Shown: piece by piece, positions 27,190-36,104 of the stretch
Layout: each line of letters starts with the position of its first letter
How positions within the stretch are numbered: the stretch's first letter is position 1
Assembly: GCF_030161115.1 (NCBI RefSeq)
Contig: NZ_BSPQ01000005.1
Coordinates: forward strand, 372,001-436,000
Direction of reading: 5' to 3'
DNA length: 64,000 nucleotides
Origin: Psychromonas marina
GTDB taxonomy: Bacteria; Pseudomonadota; Gammaproteobacteria; Enterobacterales; Psychromonadaceae
The notes under the pieces: generated by a model
The model's input: the letters and a program-made list of their open reading frames with translations, nothing else
What the model was told of the DNA's origin: nothing
The model's database searches: none
Program-made: the position numbers and the translations under genes

Positions 27190-28617
27190 ATGTTAACCGC
27201 TAGTTCGCTTGAAAAAGATGCTTATCACCAAGCAATGATTACTCAAGTAAAACAAGAAAAAGGTTTTGCTGTGTTAATTTCAACAGTGCTGTTAGCGATG
27301 GCCGCTATCCTCTTTACTGCTAATATGGCCTACTCACAACTTGTTAATAATCAGATCGTTGGAAACTATTATCGTAATAATGAAGCCTTTGCTAATGCAG
27401 AATCAGGTGTAAATTTTGTATTAAGCCAGCTAGATGATCCACAACGTGCACAACTACTTTTGAATACCTTACCAGTAACCTATAACAATAGTGCAAGTCA
27501 CTATCGTGTTCAGGTCGATAAGTTAACAACCAACAGATTAATTATTACCTCTGATGCTACCTCGGTTGATGGCAGCGCAATTCGACAAATTAATCTTGAA
27601 GTTGAGTTCTACCTTAATTTTCCTATTCCAAACGCGGCTCTTTCTGTGAATGGAAAGCTGAACTTGGATGAATCTGCGTTAGTAAATGATGGTTGTGAAG
27701 GTCTAGAACAAAGTGATTGTCTGGCCTCTGGTAATGTGGCTGAAGCTATGTTGGTAAGTAATCCTAATATTGAAATTCCTGTTGATGATGACGATTGTTC
27801 AGGAGAGCGTAGCGGTGAAAATGTTATTGCTGATAATGTATTAAAAGGGACTAGCCTAGTAAGCGTTATTGCTAAAACAACCACTGCAGACGATGTTGAA
27901 CGTTATAATTGGGAGATGGGTGAACTTCCTGAAACGTCTTATATTAGTGAACTACCTGTTGATCCTGACTTTAAAGCTGGATCACTTTTTGAGGCTACCT
28001 TTGCGATACCAATGAACGCAGATAACCTTGACAAAATTTGGGATAACGCCGCACAAATCGATACCAGTTATGGGGGGAACTGCTCTGATCAGTTTCAGGT
28101 CATTGATGAAGAAAAGGAGATTATCTACATCAAAGGTGATTGTGATATTAGCCAATATTATACGCAGCAAAGTAAAACATCAGAGAATAAGGTTTTCACC
28201 ATTGGTTCAGCAAAGCATCCAAAATTAGTATTCATTGAAGGTGGGACATTTAAGACGCAGCCAAATACCGGTGCGCGTGTCGTTGGTATGCTTTATTTTC
28301 TTCCGGGGAGTCATGCTCATGTTGATGGTCATGGTAAGCCTATTGATCTTAATGGTAACCGTTTATCGAAGTATGCTGAAGCTATTCAAGTACCTGATAT
28401 CAATATTGATATGGGGGGAATTAATGTTAATGGAGCTTTATTAAGTGAATATAAATGTTCCCACGACGGCCATGATAGGAGCAACAGTAATAACACCAAA
28501 CAACACTTTTCAGCGCGCTTTGATAAGTTAGTGTTAGATAAGCTTTATGATAATTTAGGCGTCAAACCAACCAGTAGTGGATATCGGATTGCAGCTGGAA
28601 CATGGCGTGATTTCTAA
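27190..28617 (+). CDS. PilX-like type IV pilus-associated protein
   Basis: About 475 residues. After a short cytoplasmic N-terminus comes KGFAVLISTVLLAMAAILFTANMA, a hydrophobic segment like that of PilX-N-domain proteins (prepilin-like, with Gly-Phe in place of the usual processing context). A region rich in Asn/Thr/Asp follows, with several Cys pairs, as in large PilX/minor pseudopilin proteins. No function beyond a role in pilus assembly or as a tip component is supported. Translation probably starts at ATG 27190 or 27187 after GGAG. Its stop overlaps the start of the next gene (TAATG), so the two are coupled. Confidence 0.7.
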   Translation: MLTASSLEKDAYHQAMITQVKQEKGFAVLISTVLLAMAAILFTANMAYSQLVNNQIVGNYYRNNEAFANAESGVNFVLSQLDDPQRAQLLLNTLPVTYNNSASHYRVQVDKLTTNRLIITSDATSVDGSAIRQINLEVEFYLNFPIPNAALSVNGKLNLDESALVNDGCEGLEQSDCLASGNVAEAMLVSNPNIEIPVDDDDCSGERSGENVIADNVLKGTSLVSVIAKTTTADDVERYNWEMGELPETSYISELPVDPDFKAGSLFEATFAIPMNADNLDKIWDNAAQIDTSYGGNCSDQFQVIDEEKEIIYIKGDCDISQYYTQQSKTSENKVFTIGSAKHPKLVFIEGGTFKTQPNTGARVVGMLYFLPGSHAHVDGHGKPIDLNGNRLSKYAEAIQVPDINIDMGGINVNGALLSEYKCSHDGHDRSNSNNTKQHFSARFDKLVLDKLYDNLGVKPTSSGYRIAAGTWRDF

Positions 28618-29300
28618 TGCTAGCTAATAAAATAAGTGCTGGTTTTTCATTAATTGAAGTATTGGTGGCACTATTTATTGTCAGCATAACGGCAGTAAAT
28701 ATTTCAGGTTTGCAAAAGCTAATCGGCGATCAAAATCGAGATAACTTCTCACATGCGGTGGTTGTTGATCTGGTTTCCAAAGAGATGGAGGCGTTGATGC
28801 AGTATCAGCGGCTACAAGATGTATTGAATCTTAATGGGCACTCCTCGACTTTTAGTATCAGAGGTAATGATTTTGATTTAAAGTGGAAAATAGCGCAGGT
28901 CCCGGACACTTCTGCAACATCACCGATTCGGCTAGTATCAATAACAGCAAGTTGGTTAAGTGCAACGGGAAACTATCAAACCTATACCTACTCAGAGCAA
29001 GTGTCATTTACTATGCTATTAACCGGAGCTGGAGGCTCCGGTGACGTTTTTCCTACTACAGTACCTAACCTATTAGGTACCGAGAAAGTTGCTCATTTTG
29101 AGCCTAAAATGGGCTATAAAATAGATGCTTATGTTATTTATGACAGTCACTTATACCAAGCGACGGAAATTCATGATTTAGGTAACGGACTACAGCGTGA
29201 TATTGCTCCCCCTATCAATAAGCAGGGAGTTGTTGCAGAAGGTTGGGATAAACTTGGGCGTATAGATGATCCAACCTTAGCAAACCTATTTATAGATTAG
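28617..29300 (+). CDS. Minor type IV pilin (PilV-like) with chitin-binding-like C-terminal module
   Basis: A 227-residue prepilin. A short leader ends in Gly at the cleavage site, followed by FSLIEVLVALFIVSITAVNI with Glu5, the classic N-methylated pilin helix. The body (about 30-150) fits a PilV-like minor pilin. After a Gly-Ser-rich joint (TGAGGSGD) the last 70 residues show the pattern of a CBM5/12 chitin-binding module: GYKIDAYVIYDSHLYQA, then GWDKLG. The usual first Trp of that module is replaced by Phe, so this part is tentative. The gene overlaps the PilX-like gene by one base. The pil and nag clusters lie within 15 kb. Confidence 0.75.
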   Translation: MLANKISAGFSLIEVLVALFIVSITAVNISGLQKLIGDQNRDNFSHAVVVDLVSKEMEALMQYQRLQDVLNLNGHSSTFSIRGNDFDLKWKIAQVPDTSATSPIRLVSITASWLSATGNYQTYTYSEQVSFTMLLTGAGGSGDVFPTTVPNLLGTEKVAHFEPKMGYKIDAYVIYDSHLYQATEIHDLGNGLQRDIAPPINKQGVVAEGWDKLGRIDDPTLANLFID

Positions 29301-29371
29301 ATAAAACCATCAACGACGTTGTCGTGATATGTTATTGTTATTATATGTATCAACGTATAGAGCTTCTTTTC

Positions 29372-29884
29372 ATGATCAATAGTCAAATAAATATATTAGC
29401 GCAGGCCAAAAGTTACTTACACTCTGTCACATCAACACAATATAGAGCGGTAATTTCTCCGCTTTTTATCAGTTCCGCAGGACAGCATATCCGTCATATT
29501 TTAGATCATTACATTGCTATTAAAGAAGCAATCCACAGTGGCACTATTAATTATGATAAACGCAGCCGAGGGGGAACAATAGAAACGGATATTGATGCTG
29601 CAATGGCTCAACTAGATGAAATTGAAGAGTTCCTGTTGTCCCTTAGCAAGATACAGCTGCAGCAAACGATACAGCTTTCTACAGAGGTTTCTGTTGAAAA
29701 GAAACAAGTTGAAGTTGTTGATACGACGCTTGCAAGAGAGCTTATTTTTGTTGGTAGCCATGCTATTCACCACTTTGCGATGATAGGGCAGATATCAAAA
29801 GCACAGAAATTAACCATCCCAGAGCAATTTGGTATTGCACCTGCAACTGCAACCTTTATGCGTGATGAACAATGTGCACCTTAA
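29372..29884 (+). CDS. DinB-like four-helix protein
   Basis: A protein of about 170 residues with a DinB-like layout: the helix GQHIRHILDHYIAI near residues 35-50 and HAIHHFAMIGQ near the C-terminus, giving the three histidines that bind metal in DinB/YfiT proteins. Enzyme activity is unknown; family members include thiol-dependent transferases. The start is uncertain: the frame opens at 29324, with ATGs at 29345 and 29372 and no strong ribosome binding site. Its end overlaps the next gene by 13 bases, so the two are coupled. Confidence 0.7.
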   Translation: MINSQINILAQAKSYLHSVTSTQYRAVISPLFISSAGQHIRHILDHYIAIKEAIHSGTINYDKRSRGGTIETDIDAAMAQLDEIEEFLLSLSKIQLQQTIQLSTEVSVEKKQVEVVDTTLARELIFVGSHAIHHFAMIGQISKAQKLTIPEQFGIAPATATFMRDEQCAP

Positions 29885-30573
29885 CCTATCGCTTAACCGA
29901 ATCGGGTTATGAGCTTTTTTTTAATCGTGATGAGCAGCGAAGTCGTGCTCAGGCTATCGTGCCGCAGGTCGATAATGATCTAAATGCTATTTACCCCGTT
30001 GATCCTGTTGGCCAAGGTACTTGGCTTGGCGTACATCAAAGTGGTCTCTGCCTCGCTTTACTTAATTACTACCAAGCAGAGAAAAAAGCAACATCAGGTG
30101 AGTTTATTAGCCGTGGTGAAATTATCTTAACGCTATTAACTAGCCAAGGTGACATTATTGAACGCTTAAAAGATCTGCCTTTGAGTCACTACCAGCCATT
30201 CCAACTTTGTATTTTCCCTGAGGGGTTAAACATAACGAATAAGCAGTTATTACTTTTGCAGTGGGATGGCGAAAACTTGACTAAGCAACCACACTCTCCA
30301 TTTTTTACCTCTTCTGGTGTTGATTACCCACAGGTTTACCAGGCTCGTAAAAAGGCATTTGAACAGATAGTGTCGGCTTCGGCGCCAACAACGGAGCAAT
30401 TATTGAAATTTCATCAGCAACAGCAAAACGAAGGGAAATTATCAGTGAAAATGTTTCGGGAAGACGCACAAACGGTCAGTTTTAGTCATATCGTTGTCGG
30501 CGATGCTATTCAGTTTAACTACATTGATTATATTGATGGAACACGGTCGTTAGCTTCTTTAAAACGTATTTAA
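29872..30573 (+). CDS. TANGO2/NRDE family protein
   Basis: A 233-residue NRDE-domain protein, named for the motif FFNRDEQRSR (about residues 15-24); the N-terminal MCTLTYR has the conserved Cys2 typical of the family. The fold resembles Ntn hydrolases, and eukaryotic TANGO2 has been linked to haem and lipid handling; the bacterial function is not settled. It overlaps the DinB-like gene, a pairing that suggests a shared transcript. No signal peptide. Confidence 0.85.
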   Translation: MCTLTYRLTESGYELFFNRDEQRSRAQAIVPQVDNDLNAIYPVDPVGQGTWLGVHQSGLCLALLNYYQAEKKATSGEFISRGEIILTLLTSQGDIIERLKDLPLSHYQPFQLCIFPEGLNITNKQLLLLQWDGENLTKQPHSPFFTSSGVDYPQVYQARKKAFEQIVSASAPTTEQLLKFHQQQQNEGKLSVKMFREDAQTVSFSHIVVGDAIQFNYIDYIDGTRSLASLKRI

Positions 30574-30619
30574 GTGAGGAAGTGAGAGTGAAGTTATCCA
30601 CTCTCTACTTTAGGTATTA

Positions 30620-31852
30620 TTACTTATTAACGTTTATTTTTTGTAGCAGATCACTCTCATAAATTGCTTGCTTAATGAGAGCGAAAGAAGCGATGGTTGA
30701 GTTCGGGTGAAGCTCTGAAGGACAGATTTCTACTCGATTTTGAAAGTCAGGTAAAGATTGATGCGTAATACATTGTTTGATTGCATTAAATAGGGTGTTT
30801 TGCGCATTGATTATTCTACCTGCAATCACTACTTTTTCAGGATTAAGAATATTGATCAAAATCGCGATTGTTTTTCCTAAGTAACTAGCGGCTTCGCTAA
30901 CAATACGTTCACAAAGTGGATCTCCGTATGCTGCTGCTTGATAAATATTATCAATATTTAAAGTCTTGCCTTCAAGTGGAGAACTCGCTCCCTCTGCTAT
31001 CGCTTTCTGTACCTTTTTAACGATGATACTGTCACTTACTTCTGTTTCAAGACAACCATAATTACCACAATGACATTTTTCTCCTTGTGGATTAACTTGT
31101 ATATGGCCAATTTCACCGATATTGAAGTTAGTACCTAATAATTGTTTGCCTTGCACAATGATACCAGAGCCCACACCGTGATGAACGCTGATAACGATCG
31201 AGTCTTGGCACCCTTGTGTTGCACCAAAATAATGTTCAGCTAATGCAAGGGCACGGGTATGGTTACCGATAAAGGTAGGAATATTAAAGCTTTTTTCTAA
31301 TAGCTCAGCGAGCGGGATATTATTAAGTTTATCGGATGCTGTATAAATAATACGCCCTTGCTCTGGGTTAATTAACCCTGATAGCGTCACCGAGATCGCC
31401 GATATTGTATTTCCTTGCTCTTGCTCATCATTGATTAACGTTTGTATCTCACGTTGCAGCAAGCTAACAAGTTGCTCACCGCTTTTGTTTTCAATATTGA
31501 TGCGTTTATCAACTGATTTTTGTCCCTCTAGATTGTAGCGGCTAAGAGAGAGTAAGCGGCGGCCTATAGTAATTGCGATGACATAGATCTTTTCTGAATT
31601 CGGTGTAATTGATATTGCGCATCGTCCGCCGGTTGAAGCTTGACGTTCCGTTTCTGTGATAATTCCTTTTTCAAGGAGGTAGCGAGTAATTTTAGTCACA
31701 CTGGCCGGAGCAAGGTGGCTTATTTTAGCTATTTTCACACGAGAGATCGGTGCGTTTTGTTCGATAACTTTATAAATACGCGCACAATTAACCTCTTTAA
31801 TGAGGTCAATATTTGCAACACTAGAGGTGGCGTTAGAGCGAACTTGTTGCAT
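30620..31852 (-). CDS. nagC: ROK-family repressor, NagC/Mlc type
   Basis: A 410-residue ROK protein. The N-terminal winged helix-turn-helix (NCARIYKVIEQNAPISRVKIAKISHLAPASVTKIT, about residues 22-57) precedes an ATPase-like sugar domain with the ROK signature and zinc motif GEIGHIQVNPQGEKCHCGNYGC. Family knowledge: NagC represses nag and chitin genes until GlcNAc-6-phosphate binds. It is the last gene of nagB-nagA-nagC and lies close to the divergent nagE, so NagC is more likely than Mlc. AGGA precedes the start. Confidence 0.9.
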   Translation of the reverse strand: MQQVRSNATSSVANIDLIKEVNCARIYKVIEQNAPISRVKIAKISHLAPASVTKITRYLLEKGIITETERQASTGGRCAISITPNSEKIYVIAITIGRRLLSLSRYNLEGQKSVDKRINIENKSGEQLVSLLQREIQTLINDEQEQGNTISAISVTLSGLINPEQGRIIYTASDKLNNIPLAELLEKSFNIPTFIGNHTRALALAEHYFGATQGCQDSIVISVHHGVGSGIIVQGKQLLGTNFNIGEIGHIQVNPQGEKCHCGNYGCLETEVSDSIIVKKVQKAIAEGASSPLEGKTLNIDNIYQAAAYGDPLCERIVSEAASYLGKTIAILINILNPEKVVIAGRIINAQNTLFNAIKQCITHQSLPDFQNRVEICPSELHPNSTIASFALIKQAIYESDLLQKINVNK

Positions 31853-31947
31853 GTGAATCCTATTGTCTGATTTATTGATAGTTAAGGTAAGACTATGTTG
31901 AACAGTAGTTTTACCTTAATTTAAACGGAAATAATATAAAGATATTT

Positions 31948-33081
31948 TTATGATGCTTTATAAACGCCATTTACGACAGTTGCAACTACTTTGTAATCAT
32001 TAGTGAAAATAGCAAGGTTAGCGATTTTTCCTGATGAAATACTGCCTAATTTATCCTCAACAGAAATTGCTTTAGCAGGATAAAGTGTTGCCATACGAAT
32101 TGCTTCTGCGAGTTCAATACCCACAAACTTAACCGTTTGCTCAATAGACTCAATCATGGTGACTGCAGAGCCACCTAATGTGCCATCGGCACCAAAGCAT
32201 TTACCATCTTTATAATAAACAGTGGTTCCTACAAAGTCGAAAGAATCAATATTAGCCCCAGCTGGTGCTGTAGCATCAGTGACTAAAAATAATTTTTCAC
32301 CCATGATTTTTTTCGAAATACGTACATTCTCGTAAGCAACATGGAAACCATCAACAATCACACCAGCATACAGTTCATTATCATAGATTGCGCCTACCAC
32401 ACCCGCTTCGCGGCCGGTAATTGCGGTCATTGCATTAAATAAATGTGTTGCACAACTTGCACCATGATCAATGGCAACCTTTGCTTGTGCATATGTCGCA
32501 TTAGTATGGCCAAGCGAAACGACTATATTATTGTCACTGAGTTTTTTGACAACGTCTGCAGGGCTATTTTCAGGCGCAAGAGTTAGCATACTAACAATGT
32601 CACTGTTTTCACAGATAAGATCTATCATTGCATTATCAGGTTTACGGATAAACTCTGGACGATGAATACCTTTTTTTTCGATACTTAAATATGGGCCTTC
32701 TAAATGTAAGCCTAATACTTCATTGGGTGTGTTATCGATGTAGTGTCGTGCAACGGCTAATACGCGTTTAATACCTTCATCTGCATCGGTAATAAAAGTC
32801 GGTAGAAAACTGGTAGTACCGGATTTAAGGTTAGCTGCTTGCATTATTTCAAGTGTCTGTTGGGTTTCTGCACCATTGAGCATCACACCACCACAACCAT
32901 TAAGCTGTAGGTCAATAAAACCAGGGCTCAGGTTTGCGCCATCTAGGTCTATTTTTTCGATATCAGCATTAACTGCTGTTGTTTTAATAATACACTTGAT
33001 TGAATCATTTTCGATAAGCACTGCATGATCAGTTAACACAGCGTCTGTGGTGTAGATGGTACAGTTGGTTAGTGCGTACAT
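31948..33081 (-). CDS. nagA: N-acetylglucosamine-6-phosphate deacetylase
   Basis: A 377-residue NagA of the amidohydrolase superfamily. It removes acetate from GlcNAc-6-phosphate, making glucosamine-6-phosphate for NagB. Motifs: [14 protein letters not shown] (metal site start), [10 protein letters not shown] with the metal Glu, [10 protein letters not shown] and ATHLFNAM with metal His residues, and LVTDATAP with the catalytic Asp. The start at 33081 follows AGGGGA and matches the family; the open frame continues 29 codons upstream into intercistronic hairpins. That ribosome binding site itself lies in a hairpin. Confidence 0.96.
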   Translation of the reverse strand: MYALTNCTIYTTDAVLTDHAVLIENDSIKCIIKTTAVNADIEKIDLDGANLSPGFIDLQLNGCGGVMLNGAETQQTLEIMQAANLKSGTTSFLPTFITDADEGIKRVLAVARHYIDNTPNEVLGLHLEGPYLSIEKKGIHRPEFIRKPDNAMIDLICENSDIVSMLTLAPENSPADVVKKLSDNNIVVSLGHTNATYAQAKVAIDHGASCATHLFNAMTAITGREAGVVGAIYDNELYAGVIVDGFHVAYENVRISKKIMGEKLFLVTDATAPAGANIDSFDFVGTTVYYKDGKCFGADGTLGGSAVTMIESIEQTVKFVGIELAEAIRMATLYPAKAISVEDKLGSISSGKIANLAIFTNDYKVVATVVNGVYKAS

Positions 33082-33205
33082 TGAAATCCCCTTTAATTGA
33101 CAGGGGACGAGGCATGCGCCTCGCTTTTGTATGCTAGCGCGTAATAAACTAATTACGTGTACTAACAACGTATAGGACTATTGTCCTATCCCCTTTTTAA
33201 TAACC
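33082..33205 (-). other. nagB-nagA intercistronic region with three hairpins
   Basis: Three short hairpins lie between nagB and nagA: ATAGGAC/GTCCTAT (33172-33189), CGAGGC/GCCTCG (33108-33123) and TCCCCT/AGGGGA (33087-33092 with 33102-33107). The last contains the nagA ribosome binding site on the minus strand. They may process or attenuate the mRNA. Confidence 0.7.
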
Positions 33206-34006
33206 TTATAGGTTACCGATATTTTCTGCTTCAAGCTCAGAGAAATACTTAAGTGTTTTCACTTTAAGTTCCATTGTTGAAGGTGCATCACAAGCAAGAA
33301 TCGCTTTCTGATGAAGTTGTAATGCTGTTACTGTCCATAAATGGTTTACAGAGCCTTCAACAGCTGCTTGTAATGCTTGTGCTTTATTGTGACCCGTTAT
33401 TAAGATCAGCACTTCTTTTGCATCAAGCAGCGTCGCAACACCAATCGTTAATGCTAGTTTTGGTACTTGATTGATATCGTTGTCAAAGAAACGAGAGTTA
33501 GCGATCAATGTATCTGGCGTTAACGTTTTAACACGTGTACGTGAAGAAAGAGATGATCCTGGCTCATTAAATGCGATATGACCATCAACACCTACGCCAC
33601 CCATGAACAAGTTAATCTGACCATAGCTTTTGATTTTATCTTCGAAACGTTGACACTCAGCTTCTAAATCTTCAGCAAGACCATTAAGTAGGTTAATGTT
33701 TTGCTCTTGAATATCAACATGGCTAAAGAAGTTATTGTGCATGAAGCTGTAGTAGCTTTCTGGATGTGAAGGCTCAAGACCAACATATTCATCCATATTA
33801 AAGGTAACCACGTTAGCAAAGCTTACTTCGCCTGCATTATACAAAGCAATCAATGCTTTGTAAGCAGTCAGTGGCGTGCCGCCTGTTGGTAGACCTAGAA
33901 CAAAAGGGCGTTCAGCTGTTGGGGCAAACTTATTGATTGCATCAACAATGTAACGGGCAGCCCATTGGCCAACTTCAGGTGATGAATTAAGTGGAATTAA
34001 ACGCAT
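33206..34006 (-). CDS. nagB: Glucosamine-6-phosphate deaminase
   Basis: A 266-residue NagB, the same length as E. coli NagB. It converts glucosamine-6-phosphate to fructose-6-phosphate and ammonia. Motifs: [18 protein letters not shown] (phosphate loop), NMDEYVGL with the catalytic Asp, and [17 protein letters not shown]. The start at 34006 follows TGGAG; the open frame extends nine codons further. It is the first gene of nagBAC and divergent from nagE, with CRP-like and NagC-like sites in between. Confidence 0.98.
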   Translation of the reverse strand: MRLIPLNSSPEVGQWAARYIVDAINKFAPTAERPFVLGLPTGGTPLTAYKALIALYNAGEVSFANVVTFNMDEYVGLEPSHPESYYSFMHNNFFSHVDIQEQNINLLNGLAEDLEAECQRFEDKIKSYGQINLFMGGVGVDGHIAFNEPGSSLSSRTRVKTLTPDTLIANSRFFDNDINQVPKLALTIGVATLLDAKEVLILITGHNKAQALQAAVEGSVNHLWTVTALQLHQKAILACDAPSTMELKVKTLKYFSELEAENIGNL

Positions 34007-34134
34007 TTTTTTCTCCAAAGATTTAGTGAACAATAATAGTTAATGCGTAGCGTAAATTAAGTTTGTTTTTATTTCCACTTATTTTTGCTTTAAATCGCCT
34101 TTTAACTCACGTTTTAGCCTTAAAATGATTTGTG

Positions 34135-34150
34135 TTTGACAACTATCACA
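34135..34150. promoter_or_regulatory. CRP-like site in the nagB-nagE divergent region
   Basis: TTTGA-CAACTA-TCACA differs from TGTGA-N6-TCACA at one position. Its placement between divergent sugar genes fits cAMP-CRP activation. Confidence 0.6.
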
Positions 34151-34166
34151 AAATGGTTTGTTTTAA

Positions 34167-34179
34167 TTTGCATCGCAAA
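34167..34179. promoter_or_regulatory. NagC-like operator dyad
   Basis: TTTGC-ATC-GCAAA is a perfect dyad in an AT-rich setting. It resembles NagC/Mlc-type operator cores (AATTTGC/GCGAAA) and lies between nagB and nagE. Binding is inferred. Confidence 0.45.
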
Positions 34180-34292
34180 AAAAACACTTTAAAGTCTAGC
34201 CTAGATTTTATAACAACACATTTATGATGATGTTAATAAGATTCACGAAATTAATAAATCACACGAATAATCAAACTTTAGGAGAGTTAATA

Positions 34293-35765
34293 GTGAATAT
34301 TCTTGGATACATGCAAAAAGTAGGTAGAGCGTTAATGGTTCCGGTGGCTGTATTACCAGCCGCGGCAATTTTAATGGGTATCGGTTACTGGATCGATCCA
34401 AACGGTTGGGGTGGTGATTCCGCACTTGCTGCATTTCTAATCAAGGCCGGTGCTGCTGTAATTGATAACATGGCACTCTTATTTGCCGTGGGTGTTGCTT
34501 ACGGTATGTCGAAAGATAAAGATGGTGCTGCTGCACTTTCTGGTTTAGTTGGTTGGTTAGTCGTTACTACCTTGTTATCTCCAGGTGCGGTTTCACAAAT
34601 CCAAGGTATTCCTATGGATCAAGTGCCACCTGCTTTTGGTAAAATTGAAAATCAATTTGTGGGTATCTTAGTCGGTATTATCTCTGCTGAGCTTTACAAT
34701 AAATTCTCAAGCGTTGAACTACATAAAGCATTAGCCTTTTTCTCTGGCCGTCGTTTAGTACCGATCGTAGTTTCAGTGGTAATGATTGTTGTATCGTTTG
34801 TGCTAATGATTGTTTGGCCTGTTATCTTCTCTGGTCTACAGCATTTAGGCGAAACAATTTCTGGTATGGGTGAAATTGGTGCGGGTATCTATGCATTCCT
34901 TAACCGTCTATTAATTCCAGTTGGTCTTCACCATGCACTTAACTCAGTATTCTGGTTTGATGTAGCGGGTATAAATGATATTCCTAACTTCTTAGCAGGT
35001 CAGGCAACTATCGATGCATTTGCTGCTAACGGTAAAGTAGCAATTGGTACTGTTGGTATGTATCAAGCTGGTTTCTTCCCAATCATGATGTTTGGTCTAC
35101 CAGGGGCTGCACTTGCGATTTACACTACTGCAAAAACTGAAAATAAAGAGAAGATCGCATCGATTATGCTTGCGGCGGCTTTAGCTTCATTCTTTACAGG
35201 TGTAACAGAGCCGCTTGAATTCTCATTCATGTTTGTTGCTCCACTATTATATGTTGTTCATGCTTTGCTAACGGGTATCTCGGTATTCTTCGCTGCAAAC
35301 ATGGAATGGATGGCAGGTTTCGGTTTCTCTGCTGGTCTTGTGGATATGGTACTTTCTTCACAAAATCCATTAGCGAAACAGTGGTACATGCTGATCGTTC
35401 AAGGTCTTGCATTCTTCGCAATCTACTACTTCATCTTTGTTGCGCTAATCAAAGGCCTAGATCTTAAAACACCTGGTCGTGAAGATGCTGATGCGGATGC
35501 ACCAAAAATAGCTGCTGGTAAAGAAGATGCGAATGAGCTAGCTAACCAATATGTTGCTGCTCTAGGTGGCATGGATAATCTTGAAGTAATTGATGCTTGT
35601 ATTACACGTCTACGTCTTACATTAAAAGACCGTAGTGTAATCAGTGAAGCAGAGCTGAAAGGTCTTGGCGCAATGGGTGTTGTTAAGTTGGGTGAAAATA
35701 ATCTACAGGTTATTATCGGTCCACAGGCTGAAAGCATTGCTAACCGCATGAAAGCTGCAAAATAG
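34293..35765 (+). CDS. nagE: PTS N-acetylglucosamine transporter subunit IIBC
   Basis: A 490-residue PTS permease. The IIC domain with about ten membrane spans (MNILGYMQKVGRALMVPVAV at the start; the LLIPVGLHHALNSVFWF and FFTGVTEPLEFSFMF signatures) is joined to a C-terminal IIB domain with the phosphorylated Cys in IDACITRLRLTLKD (about residue 435). No IIA domain follows, unlike E. coli NagE, so an outside IIA (Crr or another) must supply phosphate. The GTG at 34293 follows AGGAGAG and matches the family N-terminus; upstream ATG codons would add a non-homologous tail. A terminator follows. Confidence 0.93.
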   Translation: MNILGYMQKVGRALMVPVAVLPAAAILMGIGYWIDPNGWGGDSALAAFLIKAGAAVIDNMALLFAVGVAYGMSKDKDGAAALSGLVGWLVVTTLLSPGAVSQIQGIPMDQVPPAFGKIENQFVGILVGIISAELYNKFSSVELHKALAFFSGRRLVPIVVSVVMIVVSFVLMIVWPVIFSGLQHLGETISGMGEIGAGIYAFLNRLLIPVGLHHALNSVFWFDVAGINDIPNFLAGQATIDAFAANGKVAIGTVGMYQAGFFPIMMFGLPGAALAIYTTAKTENKEKIASIMLAAALASFFTGVTEPLEFSFMFVAPLLYVVHALLTGISVFFAANMEWMAGFGFSAGLVDMVLSSQNPLAKQWYMLIVQGLAFFAIYYFIFVALIKGLDLKTPGREDADADAPKIAAGKEDANELANQYVAALGGMDNLEVIDACITRLRLTLKDRSVISEAELKGLGAMGVVKLGENNLQVIIGPQAESIANRMKAAK

Positions 35766-36104
35766 TATTCAATAACGATAAAAGTTAATCACTGAGCGTG
35801 ATAGCTGATAAAGGCACTCTTCGGAGTGTCTTTTTTTTTGCCTACTATTTACCTTTTCTCTTGAGCTTAGTTGCAGAATATAAGATGATTGCTCCCTTGT
35901 TTTGAGTAACTGTTTAACACGCTTTTAAATAAGCGCTGTTTTCATTGCCAATAGACCGCCATAGCGCAGGCTGAGCTTTCTGCTGCCGTTATGTAAACAC
36001 GCGGTTTGGTCATTTAAATCGATATATTCATAAAATGAAGTATATTCAAATGGCAGCACTTAATGCAGTTACTTTTTTATTCGTTAATTTTTTAGAGGTG
36101 AGCA
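35766..36104. other. nagE-glnS intergenic region
   Basis: 339 bases holding the nagE terminator (35813-35838) and then the glnS leader. No further clear elements are visible beyond an AGAGGTGA ribosome binding site just before glnS. Confidence 0.6.
35813..35838 (+). terminator. Terminator after nagE
   Basis: GGCACTC/GAGTGTC stem (35813-35819 with 35824-35830, one G-T pair) with TTCG tetraloop and a T-run. Confidence 0.93.
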
